DNA of 64,000 nucleotides from an uncultured bacterium (GTDB taxonomy: Bacteria; Bacillota; Clostridia; Oscillospirales; Oscillospiraceae): the NCBI GenBank assembly GCA_948469375.1, contig CAOKLO010000006.1:1-64000 (forward strand), written 5' to 3'. How positions within the stretch are numbered: the first letter of the stretch is position 1; each line of letters starts with the position of its first letter. The notes under the pieces are model-generated. The model made no database searches. It worked only from the letters and a program-made list of their open reading frames with translations, and was not told where the DNA came from. The position numbers were made by a program, and so were the translations under genes. Shown here piece after piece: positions 53,168 to 62,482 of the stretch.

Positions 53168-54050
53168 GCGGGAGGGGACGCCCCACCGCCGCCCAAGAAA
53201 AAAAAGGCGCCATTCCCTGCGGTGGCTGGCTGGCCTGCTGGCGGTGGCCGTGGGAGGCTGGGGCTGGTTCCAGTGGCAGTGCTGGGGCCTCCAGGTGACC
53301 CAGGCCGAAGCGGCGCTGAGCCGCCTGCCGGAGGGGTTTGACGGCTATCGAATCGTCCACCTGTCCGACCTCCATGGGCACGAGTACGGGGAGGGCAATG
53401 CGGACTTGCTGGCACGGGTGGCGGAGCAGAAGCCTGACCTCATCGTGATTACGGGAGACGTGGTGGACCAGGAAAGTCAGCTTGAGATGATCCCGGCTCT
53501 GGCAAAGGGGCTGGCGGCCGTCGCGCCGGCCTATTACGTCACGGGCAACCACGAGTGGTCGCTGGGAACGGGGACGGTGAAGGAGCTGAAGGGGCTGTTT
53601 TCCCAGTGTGGGGTCACGCCGCTGTCCAATCAGTATGAGATCTTGGAGCGGAACGGCTCCCAAATGGTGCTGGCCGGGGTGGACGACCCCAACGGCTACG
53701 CCGACCAGACGACGCCGGAGGAGCTTTTTGCTCAGATTAACAAACAAGCGCCGGGACTGTTTACGCTCCTGCTGGCACACCGCAACGACCGCTTTGGGGA
53801 ATATGCCGAGGCGGGGTATGATTTCGTCATGTCCGGTCACGGGCACGGAGGGATTGTGCGCCTGCCCTTTTTGGGCGGTTTGGTGGGGACCGACCGAAGA
53901 TTTTTTCCAGATTGGACGGCAGGGCTTTACACATTGGGGGACAGCACGCTGTTTGTCTCCCGGGGGCTGGGAAACAATACGGTTCCCTTTCAAGGCTTTC
54001 GGATTTTCAACCGGCCGGAGCTTGCGGTGGTGACGCTGAAAACGGGATAG
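53154..54050 (+). CDS. Membrane-anchored metallophosphoesterase
   Basis: A 298-residue calcineurin-like phosphoesterase of the YkuE/YaeI kind. Residues about 20-42 form a membrane helix after a very basic N-terminus. The metal motifs are all present: [36 protein letters not shown] and SGHGHGG. The active domain would lie outside the cytoplasmic membrane. It overlaps the helicase gene by 14 bases, and an acetyltransferase gene follows 25 bases later. The substrate is unknown; relatives act on phosphate esters or lipids. Confidence 0.88.
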   Translation: MATTEREGTPHRRPRKKRRHSLRWLAGLLAVAVGGWGWFQWQCWGLQVTQAEAALSRLPEGFDGYRIVHLSDLHGHEYGEGNADLLARVAEQKPDLIVITGDVVDQESQLEMIPALAKGLAAVAPAYYVTGNHEWSLGTGTVKELKGLFSQCGVTPLSNQYEILERNGSQMVLAGVDDPNGYADQTTPEELFAQINKQAPGLFTLLLAHRNDRFGEYAEAGYDFVMSGHGHGGIVRLPFLGGLVGTDRRFFPDWTAGLYTLGDSTLFVSRGLGNNTVPFQGFRIFNRPELAVVTLKTG

Positions 54051-54075
54051 TTTGCCTGGTTTGGAGTGATTTTTG

Positions 54076-54693
54076 ATGACGGAAACAGAAAAAATGCTGG
54101 CGGGAAAGCTGTATGATCCCACTGACCCGGAGCTGACAAAGCAGCGTATAACAGCCCACCGCCTGTCCCAGGTGTACAACAGCACCTTTGAGGATGAGAC
54201 GGAAAAGCGGGCGGACATCCTGCGGCAGCTCCTGCCCCACATGGGAAAAGACTGCGGCTTCCAGGGGCCCATCCAGTTCGACTACGGAATTTATACCACG
54301 GTAGGGACGGGCAGCTTCGCCAATTTCAATTTTACGGTGCTGGACTGCTGTCCGGTGACCATTGGAAACAACGTGTTTTTCGGGCCCAACTGCTCCCTCA
54401 TGCCCCCTATGCACCCCCTCCTGCCCCAGGAGCGCATTATTCGGCGCAGAGAGGATGGGACGCTGTACGACCTGGAGTACGCCAAGCCCATCACCATCGA
54501 GGACGACTGCTGGATTGCCGCTAACGTGGTGGTCTGCGGCGGCGTCACCATCGGCCGAGGCTGCGTCATCGGCGCGGGGAGCGTGGTCACCCGAGACATC
54601 CCTGCCGGGTCGTTGGCGGCGGGCAATCCCTGCCGGGTAATCCGGCCCATCAGCGGGGCGGATTCGGTGGAGCTCAAGCGGGAGCTGTTTTAA
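54076..54693 (+). CDS. Sugar O-acetyltransferase (maltose/galactoside type)
   Basis: A 205-residue left-handed beta-helix acetyltransferase. MTETEKMLAGKLYDPTDPEL is the family N-terminus (Mac domain), and hexapeptide repeats run through ITIGRGCVIGAGSVVTRDIP. FGPNCSLMPPMHPLLPQERI contains the catalytic His. It transfers acetyl from acetyl-CoA to sugars, a detoxification or modification step. ATG 54076 has GGAG 9 bases upstream. mnmG begins 3 bases after the stop. Confidence 0.9.
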   Translation: MTETEKMLAGKLYDPTDPELTKQRITAHRLSQVYNSTFEDETEKRADILRQLLPHMGKDCGFQGPIQFDYGIYTTVGTGSFANFNFTVLDCCPVTIGNNVFFGPNCSLMPPMHPLLPQERIIRRREDGTLYDLEYAKPITIEDDCWIAANVVVCGGVTIGRGCVIGAGSVVTRDIPAGSLAAGNPCRVIRPISGADSVELKRELF

Positions 54694-54696
54694 GCC

Positions 54697-56565
54697 ATGA
54701 ACAGCTACGACGCCGGACAATTTGACATCGCCGTCATCGGCACGGGCCACGCGGGGATTGAAGCCGCCCTGGCTTCCGCCCGCATGGGGCTGAACACCGT
54801 GTGTTTTACCATCAACCTGGACGCGGTGGGCAATATGCCCTGCAATCCCGCCATAGGCGGCACAGGCAAGGGCCACCTGGTCCGGGAAATCGACGCCCTG
54901 GGCGGCGAGATGGCCCGGGCCGCCGACAAGGCCTGCATTCAATACCGGATGCTCAACCGGGGCAAGGGCCCCGCTGTGTGGTCCCTGCGCGCCCAGGCGG
55001 ACCGCCGCCGCTATCAGGAGGTCATGAAGCACACCCTGGAATTGCAGGACAAGCTGTGGGTGAAACAGGCGGAGGTGACGGAGATTTTGACGGAAAACGG
55101 CGTGGTGTCCGCCGTGCGCACCGCCACTGGGGCCGCCTATGCCGTCAAGGCGGCGGTCATCGCTACGGGAACCTATTTAGGCGGGCGGACGATTGTGGGC
55201 GAGGTCACACGCTCCTCCGGCCCAGACGGCATGGCGGCGGCCCTGCCGCTGACGGAGTGCCTGACCCGGCTGGGCCTGTCCATCCGCAGGTTCAAGACGG
55301 GCACGCCTCCAAGGGTGAACCGCCGCAGCGTGGACTTCTCCAAAATGGAGGTCCAGCCGGGGGACGATGTGCCGGAACCCTTTTCCTTCTCCACGACCGC
55401 GCCGCCGGAAAACCGGGCGGTGTGCTATCTGACCTATACCAACGAGGCCACCCATCAGGTCATTCGGAACAACCTCCACCGCTCCCCCCTGTTCTCCGGC
55501 GTGATCGAGGGTGTGGGGCCTCGGTACTGCCCCTCCATTGAGGACAAGGTGGTGCGCTTTTCCGAAAAACCCCGGCACCAGCTGTTCATCGAGCCCATGG
55601 GTCTGAACACGGAGGAACTCTACATCCAGGGCTTTTCCTCCTCCCTGCCCGAGGAGGTGCAGGTGGAAATGCTCCATACGATTCCCGGCCTGGAACAGGC
55701 CGAGATGACCCGGTGCGCCTACGCCATTGAGTACGACTGCGTGGACCCCACTGAGCTTCTGCCCACGCTGGAGTGCAAAAGGGTCCCCGGCTTGTACGGC
55801 GCGGGGCAGTTCAACGGTTCCTCCGGCTATGAGGAGGCCGCCGCCCAGGGGCTGATTGCGGGCATCAACGCCGCGTTGAAAATCAAGGGTGAGCCGCCGC
55901 TGATCCTGACCCGCGGGGACGGCTATACCGGCGTGCTCATCGACGACCTGGTGACCAAGGGCACCAACGAGCCCTACCGCATGATGACCTCCCGGACGGA
56001 ATACCGGCTGATCCACCGGCAGGACAACGCCGACAAACGGCTTGCCGCCTACGGCCGCCGGGTTGGATTGGTGAGCGGGGAGCGTCTGGCCCGGGTGGAG
56101 GAAAAATACGCCGCCGTGGACCGGGAAATCAAGCGCCTGGAGCATACCGGAGCTCCTCCCTCCCCCGGGCTGGACGCGCTGCTGGCGGACCAGGGCGAGT
56201 CCCCCTGTCCCCATGGCGCGCGGCTGGTGGACCTGCTCCGCCGCCCCCGGCTGAGCTATGAGGATTTGGCCCCCTTCGACCCGGCCCGCGCCCCCCTTTC
56301 CCGGGAAATCACCCAGCAGGTGGAGATTTCAGTGAAATATCAGGGCTACATTGACCGGCAGAACCGCCAGGTAGAGGAGATGCGCAGGCTGGAGGACAGG
56401 CCTCTGCCCCCGGATGTGGACTATCTGGGCATACAGGGTCTGCGGCTGGAGGCAAGGCAGAAGCTGGACAGAATCAGGCCGCTGAATTTGGGGCAGGCCT
56501 CCCGGGTGTCCGGAGTGTCCCCAGCGGACGTGACGGCCCTGATGGTTTATCTGGAAAGAGGTTAG
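54697..56565 (+). CDS. mnmG: tRNA uridine 5-carboxymethylaminomethyl modification enzyme MnmG
   Basis: FAD enzyme that, with MnmE, modifies U34 of several tRNAs; 622 residues. The dinucleotide loop is [59 protein letters not shown] and [19 protein letters not shown] are strict family motifs, and [19 protein letters not shown] follows. In most Firmicutes it lies with mnmE and rsmG beside jag; here those genes are not adjacent. It shares a run with the acetyltransferase before it and the GyrI-like gene after it. Confidence 0.97.
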   Translation: MNSYDAGQFDIAVIGTGHAGIEAALASARMGLNTVCFTINLDAVGNMPCNPAIGGTGKGHLVREIDALGGEMARAADKACIQYRMLNRGKGPAVWSLRAQADRRRYQEVMKHTLELQDKLWVKQAEVTEILTENGVVSAVRTATGAAYAVKAAVIATGTYLGGRTIVGEVTRSSGPDGMAAALPLTECLTRLGLSIRRFKTGTPPRVNRRSVDFSKMEVQPGDDVPEPFSFSTTAPPENRAVCYLTYTNEATHQVIRNNLHRSPLFSGVIEGVGPRYCPSIEDKVVRFSEKPRHQLFIEPMGLNTEELYIQGFSSSLPEEVQVEMLHTIPGLEQAEMTRCAYAIEYDCVDPTELLPTLECKRVPGLYGAGQFNGSSGYEEAAAQGLIAGINAALKIKGEPPLILTRGDGYTGVLIDDLVTKGTNEPYRMMTSRTEYRLIHRQDNADKRLAAYGRRVGLVSGERLARVEEKYAAVDREIKRLEHTGAPPSPGLDALLADQGESPCPHGARLVDLLRRPRLSYEDLAPFDPARAPLSREITQQVEISVKYQGYIDRQNRQVEEMRRLEDRPLPPDVDYLGIQGLRLEARQKLDRIRPLNLGQASRVSGVSPADVTALMVYLERG

Positions 56566-56569
56566 CGCT

Positions 56570-57043
56570 ATGGAGATCGTGACCTGTGAACTGCCTGCCG
56601 TTTCCGTCATCGGAATGGAGGGCGAGGCACGGCCCGGACACAGCCCCGCTTCCGCGCTGTGGGAGAAAGCCAATACCCGCTTTGGCGAGGTGGAGGCGCT
56701 GGCCCTGCGGGACGAAAACGGCGTGCCCGTGGGTGTCTGGGGCGCGATGAGCGATTTGTCCCGCTCCTTCCTGCCCTGGGAGGACGGGTTTTCCCGGGGC
56801 CTCTACCTGGCGGGGGTCCAAGCTTCTCCGGAGGCACTTCCGCCGGAGGGCTGGGTGAAATGGACCCTGCCCGCCTTCGCCTGCCTTCGGGTGAAAGTGG
56901 AGGAGGACTATGCCGCCGCGTTCCAAGCAGGGCTGGGCGAGCTGGAGCGCCGGGGCCTTGCTCTGGCCGGGGCTGTGCAGGACTGCCACCGCCCGGCGGA
57001 GGGCGGACAGCTGTATTTGTTCTTCCCATTCAAACGACTGTGA
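56570..57043 (+). CDS. GyrI-like small-molecule-binding protein
   Basis: A 157-residue stand-alone GyrI/AraC-effector-type domain: ELPAVSVIGMEGEARPG at the start, GVWGAMSD in the middle and YLFFPFKRL at the end, a duplicated beta-alpha-beta-beta pattern. Such proteins bind or hydrolyse small amphipathic compounds and can confer tolerance. It lies 4 bases after mnmG and 14 bases before murT. Ligand unknown. The AraC-type protein at 2237 carries the same kind of domain. Confidence 0.72.
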   Translation: MEIVTCELPAVSVIGMEGEARPGHSPASALWEKANTRFGEVEALALRDENGVPVGVWGAMSDLSRSFLPWEDGFSRGLYLAGVQASPEALPPEGWVKWTLPAFACLRVKVEEDYAAAFQAGLGELERRGLALAGAVQDCHRPAEGGQLYLFFPFKRL

Positions 57044-57057
57044 GAGGAAGCATAAAC

Positions 57058-58389
57058 ATGAGATTAGTTTTGGCTGTGATTGTGTGCAAGGTCCTTCGGT
57101 TTATCGGCGGGCTGATGGGCAAGGGCAGTTCCCTGCCGGGGGAATTTGCGCTGAAGGTCTGTCCTGATGTGCTGGGGCGGGTGAAGCTGCCCCCCCACAT
57201 CATCGCCGTCACCGGGTCCAACGGCAAGACCTCCACCGTGGAGATGATCGCCTCCATTTTGGAGGCTGACGGAAAACGGGTGGTGTACAACAAGGAGGGC
57301 GCCAACCAGATCGAGGGAGTGACCACCCTCATTTTGACCCGCTGCTCCCTGGGGGGCAGGCTGAAGGGGGACGTGCTGCTGCTGGAAAGCGACGAGCGCT
57401 ATGCCCGGCATACCTTTCGCTTCTTCCACCCCACCCATTTTGTGATTACCAACCTGTACCGGGACCAGCTCACCCGCAACGGACACCCCGAGTGGGTGTA
57501 CGACGCTATCAAGCCCGCCATTTTTCCGGAGACGGAATTGGTGCTCAACGCTGACGACCCGCTGGTGTCCTGCTTTGCCAAGGACCACGACCCGGATAAG
57601 GTGAAGTGGTTCGGCCTGGACCAGTGCGCGGTCAGCACAAAGGAACACAAAGGCGTCTATCACGACGGCCTGCGCTGCCCGGTGTGCAAGGGGCGGATGG
57701 AGTATTCCTGCTATCACTACGCACATATTGGGCACTATTCCTGCCCCTCCTGCGGCCACAAGCGGCATGAGACCGACTTTGCCGTCACCGCTCTGGATCT
57801 GAGAGAGGGAAAGCTGACCATCAACGGGGAGGCTGAAATCTCCCTGGCCTTCAAGAGCATTTACAACGTGTACAATATCCTGGCGGCCTGGTCGGTGTGC
57901 GCTCTGGCGAGGGTGGACCGGTCCGTTATGACTGGAGTTATCAACAACTATATGTTGAAAAATGGCCGGATGATTACCTTCCGTTTGGGAAGTCACCAGG
58001 GAACGCTGCTCACATCCAAGCACGAGAACTCGGTGGCCTACGATACCAACCTGGGCTATATCGCGGACACCGACAAGCCCTGTACGGTGCTGGTAATTGT
58101 GGACTCCATCAGCCGCAAGTATTTCACAGGCGAGACCAGCTGGCTGTGGGACATCGACTTTGACCGGCTCAGCTGCGGGCATATCCAGAAGGTGATGCTG
58201 TACGGAAAGTACTGCAACGATTTGGCGGTGCGGTTCAAGTACAGCCGTATTCCGGCGGATAAAATTGAAGTGGGCGAGGATATCCGCACGGCGGCGGAGT
58301 ATTTGAAGGGCAGCGGGGACGAGGACGTGTACGTGGTCACCTGCTTCTCCGACCGGGACAAGCTGCTGGCCCATACAGAGCGGGACTGA
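57058..58389 (+). CDS. murT: MurT subunit of lipid II isoglutaminyl synthase
   Basis: A 443-residue Mur-ligase-like protein. With GatD it amidates the D-Glu of lipid II. VTGSNGKTSTVEMIASILE is the ATP loop, NKEGANQIEGVTT and NLYRDQLTRNGH are MurT signatures, and a Cys4 zinc ribbon reads CPVC...CPSC (about 202-227), typical of MurT. The DUF1727 domain fills the C-terminus. GAGAGGAAG precedes the start; the frame upstream lies over the GyrI-like gene. gatD follows after 62-110 bases, but that partner lacks its glutaminase residues. Confidence 0.94.
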   Translation: MRLVLAVIVCKVLRFIGGLMGKGSSLPGEFALKVCPDVLGRVKLPPHIIAVTGSNGKTSTVEMIASILEADGKRVVYNKEGANQIEGVTTLILTRCSLGGRLKGDVLLLESDERYARHTFRFFHPTHFVITNLYRDQLTRNGHPEWVYDAIKPAIFPETELVLNADDPLVSCFAKDHDPDKVKWFGLDQCAVSTKEHKGVYHDGLRCPVCKGRMEYSCYHYAHIGHYSCPSCGHKRHETDFAVTALDLREGKLTINGEAEISLAFKSIYNVYNILAAWSVCALARVDRSVMTGVINNYMLKNGRMITFRLGSHQGTLLTSKHENSVAYDTNLGYIADTDKPCTVLVIVDSISRKYFTGETSWLWDIDFDRLSCGHIQKVMLYGKYCNDLAVRFKYSRIPADKIEVGEDIRTAAEYLKGSGDEDVYVVTCFSDRDKLLAHTERD

Positions 58390-58499
58390 CCTGATTTTTT
58401 GGAAAAGAGCAGGAAAAAACTTTAATCCGCCATGGAAGAGGTTGGAGTCAAATGTTTATGCACGACAAGGAACATGGTTTTGATGAGGAAGAAAATCAT

Positions 58500-59228
58500 A
58501 TGGAATTGACCATTTTACACCTTTATCCCGACTGTATGTCGCTGTATGGAGAGTACGCCAATATCATGGTGCTCCGCCGCCATCTGGAGGCCGCGGGGGT
58601 GGCTGTAACGGTCCAAACAGCGCTGTTTGAGGACGCGCCGGATTTTGAACATGCCGGCTTCATTTACATGGGCGCAGGCACTGAGCGCACCCAAAAGGCG
58701 GCGCTCACCGCCCTGACGGCCCACGCTGAGGCGTTCAAGGCCGCCGTGGACCGGGGAGCGGTGGTGCTCTTTACCGGGAACGCCATGGAGACGCTTGGCA
58801 TATCCATCGTGGACGCCGCAGGCAAGACGTGGCTCGGCCTGGGGCTGGCGGACTTTGCCACGGTGGAGACGAACCAACGCGCGCCGGAGGACGTAATTGC
58901 CCACACCTCCCTGTGGGAAAGCCCGGTGGTGGGCTTCATGAACAAATGCTCTATGACCGAGGATGCCACTCCCCTGTTTGACAAGCTGAGCCTGGGTTTC
59001 GGCAACGAGGAGGAAAAGGGTCCGGAGGGCTATGTGTCCGGCAATGTGTTCGCCACCCATATCACAGGCCCGGTGCTGACAAAAAACCCGGATTTTGTAG
59101 ACTTCCTGATGAAACGCATTTTTTCCGTCAAGGAGTGGGAGCTTCCCGCCTCCCTCCCTGTCCTTCCCTATGAGCGGGAGGCCTATGAGGTGACGCTAAA
59201 GGAGCTTTCAGCACGCTCCGGGAACTGA
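58500..59228 (+). CDS. gatD: GatD-like glutamine amidotransferase homologue without catalytic Cys/His
   Basis: A 242-residue class I amidotransferase fold protein: LTILHLYPDCMSLYGEYANI at the start is the GatD signature, and YMGAGTERTQ follows. In GatD enzymes the nucleophile sits in a CGGYQ-type elbow; here the elbow reads TGNAMETLG (residues 92-100), with no Cys. The His before the GP pair is Thr189 (THITGPVLTKNP). So glutamine hydrolysis is not expected. It may bind MurT as a scaffold or use ammonia. ATG 58500 is chosen because family similarity starts there; ATG 58452 adds 16 acidic residues and has GGAG upstream. Confidence 0.85.
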   Translation: MELTILHLYPDCMSLYGEYANIMVLRRHLEAAGVAVTVQTALFEDAPDFEHAGFIYMGAGTERTQKAALTALTAHAEAFKAAVDRGAVVLFTGNAMETLGISIVDAAGKTWLGLGLADFATVETNQRAPEDVIAHTSLWESPVVGFMNKCSMTEDATPLFDKLSLGFGNEEEKGPEGYVSGNVFATHITGPVLTKNPDFVDFLMKRIFSVKEWELPASLPVLPYEREAYEVTLKELSARSGN

Positions 59229-59239
59229 GAGAAGGCCAA

Positions 59240-59524
59240 ATCTCTCCCCCGCCGAACGGCGCACTCACCCAGGCGCAGCATCATGGACCCCACCGCCTCC
59301 AATGCCCAACCACAAGCGGCAGCACAAATAAGCGGTCCTGCGCCGAAAGCCGCAAGCGCCGGAAAGACTCAAAAAACGGTTCGTATAGGCCTCCCCCGTA
59401 AACCAGGGGGTTCTTAGGGGGAAGCCCGCCTGTGAGCGAGAGCGCGCCCTTGGTGCTCGAAGCCGAACCGGCGGGATGCCCCCTAAGTGTGTCTTTGCCT
59501 ACTTTCTGCACAAGCAGAAAGTAG
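59240..59524 (-). repeat. R1 repeat, long copy (minus orientation)
   Basis: Read on the minus strand it begins with CTACTTTCTGC/GCAGAAAGTAG (59499-59524), GCAAAGA, a run around CATCCCGCCGG, then CCTATACG, CTTTCCGGCGC, GGCTTTCG and ATTTGTGCTGCCGCT. The same order of blocks recurs on the plus strand at 62151-62370. Frames read through it are not conserved genes. The rest of the gap 59229-59673 shows no gene. Confidence 0.7.
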
Positions 59525-59673
59525 ATCCCCGAAGGGCTCTCAGGGGTCCGCATCCCCAAAGGAAACCCAAACGTTACATTAAGAAACGGGAAAATGCTGT
59601 TCAAACCCAGCCGGTTTGCTAAGCTGAGGGTATCCAGGGGGATACTCCCCCGAACTAACAATGAGGTGATACC

Positions 59674-60156
59674 ATGAGCTTAGGAAACAAACTGTCGGAG
59701 GCCCGCCGGGCCAAAAACCTGACCCAGGAGCAGCTGGCGGAGAGGCTGGACGTGACCCGGCAGGCGGTGAGCCGCTGGGAGTCTGACGCGGCCTACCCGG
59801 AGACGGACAAGATCGTGCGCATGGCCCAGATCCTGGAGGTGAGCTGCGATTATCTGCTCCAGGACGGGGTGGACGAGAAAGGAAACCCGGTAAAGCCGCC
59901 GGTGACCCGGCTGCTGGAACAGGCCCAGGGAAAACGGGTGAAGCTAACCTTTTACGAGGACGACGGCATGCCCGTCGTCCACGAGTGGTGCGTGATCCGG
60001 GACTTCGACGGGGCCTGGGCCAACGTGGAAGTGGTGGTCAACCAGAAGAAGCCCCAGAAAAACGAGGTCCGGCTGATCCCCCTGTCCGCCATCAGCACCA
60101 TCACCTTCCTCAAGGACGGGGAGGCGGCGAAGCGCTCCCCCCTGGATCTGAAGTGA
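59674..60156 (+). CDS. XRE-family regulator with C-terminal domain
   Basis: A 160-residue protein. The Cro/C1 helix-turn-helix covers about 1-65: LGNKLSEARRAKNLTQEQLA, RLDVTRQAVSRWESDAAYPE, and ILEVSCDYLLQDG. Residues about 85-150 form a small beta domain (VKLTFYEDDGMPVVHEWCVI) that may sense something. GAGGTGATACC precedes the ATG. A membrane-anchored protein with a similar beta-like tail follows 13 bases later, suggesting a linked pair. The regulatory target is unknown. Confidence 0.82.
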   Translation: MSLGNKLSEARRAKNLTQEQLAERLDVTRQAVSRWESDAAYPETDKIVRMAQILEVSCDYLLQDGVDEKGNPVKPPVTRLLEQAQGKRVKLTFYEDDGMPVVHEWCVIRDFDGAWANVEVVVNQKKPQKNEVRLIPLSAISTITFLKDGEAAKRSPLDLK

Positions 60157-60169
60157 GGAGGGGCGGACG

Positions 60170-60484
60170 ATGGAATTCTTTGGGATGTTCGCCTTCATCG
60201 GGATCATTTTCCTGTACGAGAAGGTCAAGCGGCTGGAACGGGTCCTGCGGGAAAACGGGATCCGCCCCGGCGGGACGGCGGGACTGGGGGACCAGCTGCG
60301 CAAGCAGGTGGGAAACACCGTCACCCTCACAGTGGAAGCCGGCGACGGAGACCTGGTGGGCAAGGTGTGCAGGATTCTGGACGCCGATGAGGATTGGGCC
60401 CTGGTGCTGGCCAACGAGGGGAAGAAAAACCAGTGCGAGAAGCTGATCCGGCTGGACAGCGTCAAGCAAATTAAAGTCAAGTGA
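60170..60484 (+). CDS. Small membrane-anchored protein (104 aa)
   Basis: Not recognised. An N-terminal membrane helix (EFFGMFAFIGIIFLYEKV), a short linker LERVLRENGIRPGG, then a beta-rich domain (GNTVTLTVEAGDGDLVGKVC, ILDADEDWALVLANEGKK) ending LIRLDSVKQIKVK. The domain resembles the end of the regulator next door (LIPLSAISTITFLKD) in pattern. AGGAGGGG precedes the ATG. It is part of an operon with the XRE gene, an alpha/beta hydrolase and prmA. Confidence 0.68.
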   Translation: MEFFGMFAFIGIIFLYEKVKRLERVLRENGIRPGGTAGLGDQLRKQVGNTVTLTVEAGDGDLVGKVCRILDADEDWALVLANEGKKNQCEKLIRLDSVKQIKVK

Positions 60485-60491
60485 GGTAACA

Positions 60492-61175
60492 ATGGATATT
60501 TCCCTCCACTACATCAAAAAAGGGTCGGGCGCTCCCCTGCTCCTACTCCACGGCAACGGGGAGAGCGGGGGCTATTTCCTCCACCAGATAGACGAGTTTG
60601 CCCGGTATTTCACCGTATACGCCGTTGACACCCGGGGGCACGGCCGGTCTCCCCGGGGGACGGCCCCCTTCACCATTTCCCAGTTCGCGGACGACCTGCT
60701 GGGATTTATGGACGGGCAGGGCATGGAAAAAGCCCGCATTTTGGGCTTCAGCGACGGGGGCAACATCGCCCTCACCTTCGCCCTGCGCCGCCCGGAGCGG
60801 GTGGAGCGGCTGGTGCTCAACGGAGCCAATTTGGACCCGTCCGGAGTAAAGCCCTCGGTGCAAATTCCCATCGTGCTGGGGTATAAGATGGCCTCATTGT
60901 TCAAGGCTCCCAAGGCGCGGGCCAATGCGGAAATGCTGGGGCTGATGGTGAATGAGCCGCGCATCGACGCAAAGGAGCTGTCGGCGCTTGCCATGCATGT
61001 GCTGGTTGTTGTGGGCAGTAAGGACATGATAAAAGCCGCTCACTCCAGGCTGATCGCGGACAGCCTGCCGAATGGGCGGCTGGTCACCATGGAAGGGGAC
61101 CATTTCATCGCGAACAAACAGCCTGGACCTTTTAACCGGGCAGTTTTGGAATTTTTGAAGGAGGAAACCCCATGA
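60492..61175 (+). CDS. Alpha/beta-fold hydrolase
   Basis: A 227-residue serine hydrolase. LLLLHGNGESGG is the oxyanion-hole segment, ILGFSDGGNIAL the nucleophile elbow (Ser in GFSDGG), VVVGSKDMI holds the acid, and GDHFIA the catalytic His. The elbow GxSDGG is common in small esterase/peroxidase-like hydrolases. Substrate unknown. Its stop overlaps the prmA start by 4 bases. Confidence 0.88.
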   Translation: MDISLHYIKKGSGAPLLLLHGNGESGGYFLHQIDEFARYFTVYAVDTRGHGRSPRGTAPFTISQFADDLLGFMDGQGMEKARILGFSDGGNIALTFALRRPERVERLVLNGANLDPSGVKPSVQIPIVLGYKMASLFKAPKARANAEMLGLMVNEPRIDAKELSALAMHVLVVVGSKDMIKAAHSRLIADSLPNGRLVTMEGDHFIANKQPGPFNRAVLEFLKEETP

Positions 61176-62116
61176 GCGAATTGTGGCTGGAGGTGACTCT
61201 GCCCGTTCCGGCGGAACGGCTGGAGCGGGTGTGCGACGTCCTTACCGCCAACGGCATGACCGGGCTGGTGGTGGAGGAAGAAGGGGATTTTCTCCGCTTT
61301 TTGGAGCAAAACCGGCAGTATTGGGACTATGTGGACGAGGATCTGGCCCGGCGCATGAAGGGGGCCAGCCGGGTGAAGTTCTACGTCCCGGACAGCGAGG
61401 AGGGGCAAAAGCAGCTGCGCCAATACCTGGCGGGGCTGGAGGACCACGAGCCCCAGACCGTCTCCCTGCGGGAAGAGGACTGGGCCACCTCCTGGCAGAA
61501 ATATTACCAGCCCATCCCGGTGGGGAACCGGGTGTACATCGTCCCGGACTGGATGCGGGGGCAGGCGGCGCCCGGCGGGCGCACGCCCCTGTATCTGAAC
61601 CCCGGACTTACCTTCGGCACCGGGGCCCACCCCACCACCCAGCTGTGTTTGGAGCTGCTGGAGGAGGTTTTGCAGTCCGGCGACAAGGTGCTGGACTTGG
61701 GCTGTGGGTCAGGGATTTTGGCCATCGCGGCGCTGGCAATGGGGGCGTCCCGGGCGATTGGGGTAGATATTGACCCGAAAGCGGCAGATGTGGCCTTTGA
61801 GAACGCGGCGCTGAACGGGATTGGCCCAGACCGTCTCAGCGTGTACGCCGGGGATGTGCTCGGCGACAAGAAGCTGGCGGCAAAGCTGGAACCCGGGCAA
61901 AACCGGGTAGTGCTGGCGAATATTGTGGCGGATGTTATCATTCCACTGTCGGCAAAGGCGGGGGAATTTATGACAAAGGATGGAGTGTTCCTCGCATCCG
62001 GTATTATTGAGGGGCGGCAGGACGAGGTCAGGGCCGCTTTGGAGCAAAACGGCTTCGTGACCGTCCGCCACCTGGAGCGGGGCGGGTGGCACGCGTTCCT
62101 GGCCCGGCGGGCCTGA
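61172..62116 (+). CDS. prmA: Ribosomal protein L11 methyltransferase
   Basis: SAM-dependent enzyme that trimethylates ribosomal protein L11; 314 residues. The N-terminal substrate domain (WLEVTLPVPAERLERV) precedes WQKYYQPIPVGNRVYIVPDW, LNPGLTFGTGAHPTTQLCLE, the SAM loop VLDLGCGSGILAIAALAMGA and VLANIVADVII (the NPP-like NIVA motif). GWHAFLARRA ends it. It is the last gene of the XRE operon; an R1 repeat follows at once. Confidence 0.94.
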   Translation: MSELWLEVTLPVPAERLERVCDVLTANGMTGLVVEEEGDFLRFLEQNRQYWDYVDEDLARRMKGASRVKFYVPDSEEGQKQLRQYLAGLEDHEPQTVSLREEDWATSWQKYYQPIPVGNRVYIVPDWMRGQAAPGGRTPLYLNPGLTFGTGAHPTTQLCLELLEEVLQSGDKVLDLGCGSGILAIAALAMGASRAIGVDIDPKAADVAFENAALNGIGPDRLSVYAGDVLGDKKLAAKLEPGQNRVVLANIVADVIIPLSAKAGEFMTKDGVFLASGIIEGRQDEVRAALEQNGFVTVRHLERGGWHAFLARRA

Positions 62117-62150
62117 CCCGCTGCCCCTGCCGGGGGACGCCCTCCGGGGG

Positions 62151-62370
62151 CCTACTTTCTCTCACGCGAGAGAAAGTAGGCAAAGAGCGCGCATAGGGGC
62201 TGCGGCCCCTATGTACCCCTGTGGGGACGCCCTATACGGTGTTTTGGAAGAATCCTTCCGGCGCGCGAGGCTTTCGACGCGGGGCACCCTGATTTGTGTT
62301 GCCGCTGGTGTCTAGCCACTGACAAGCGGCAAGGTCCACATCCCGCGCCTGGGGGGCGGGATGCCCGCGC
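62151..62370 (+). repeat. R1 repeat, long copy (plus orientation)
   Basis: Hairpin CCTACTTTCTCTC/GAGAGAAAGTAGG (62151-62180), then CAAAGAG, CCCTATACGG, CTTCCGGCGCGCGAGG, CTTTCGACGC, GATTTGTGTTGCCGCT and GGTCCA..GCGCCTGGG. This block order matches the reverse complement of 59240-59524. The segment 62117-62448 contains no gene. Confidence 0.7.
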
Positions 62371-62448
62371 TGGGGTGGATATTGGCTGCGTGGGAAAAGG
62401 TGCGGAACAGGTCCGCCGTTTTTTGTGGAACTTTTCCCGCAAAAATGG

Positions 62449-62478
62449 TTGACAAAACGCCTGCATGCCTATAATATG
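62449..62478 (+). promoter_or_regulatory. Promoter of the T-box leader
   Basis: TTGACA (62449-62454) with TATAAT (62470-62475) at a short 15-base spacing, or TAATAT (62473-62478) at 18. Confidence 0.7.
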
Positions 62479-62482
62479 GTTA

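Noticed and set aside
51275-54272. Two long minus-strand frames (544 and 479 residues)
   Set aside because: Both lie antisense to the DEAD-box helicase and phosphoesterase, whose motifs are unmistakable.
59281-59661. 126-residue minus-strand frame over the R1 repeat
   Set aside because: It only translates the repeat; the matching copy at 62151-62370 has stops in the equivalent frame.
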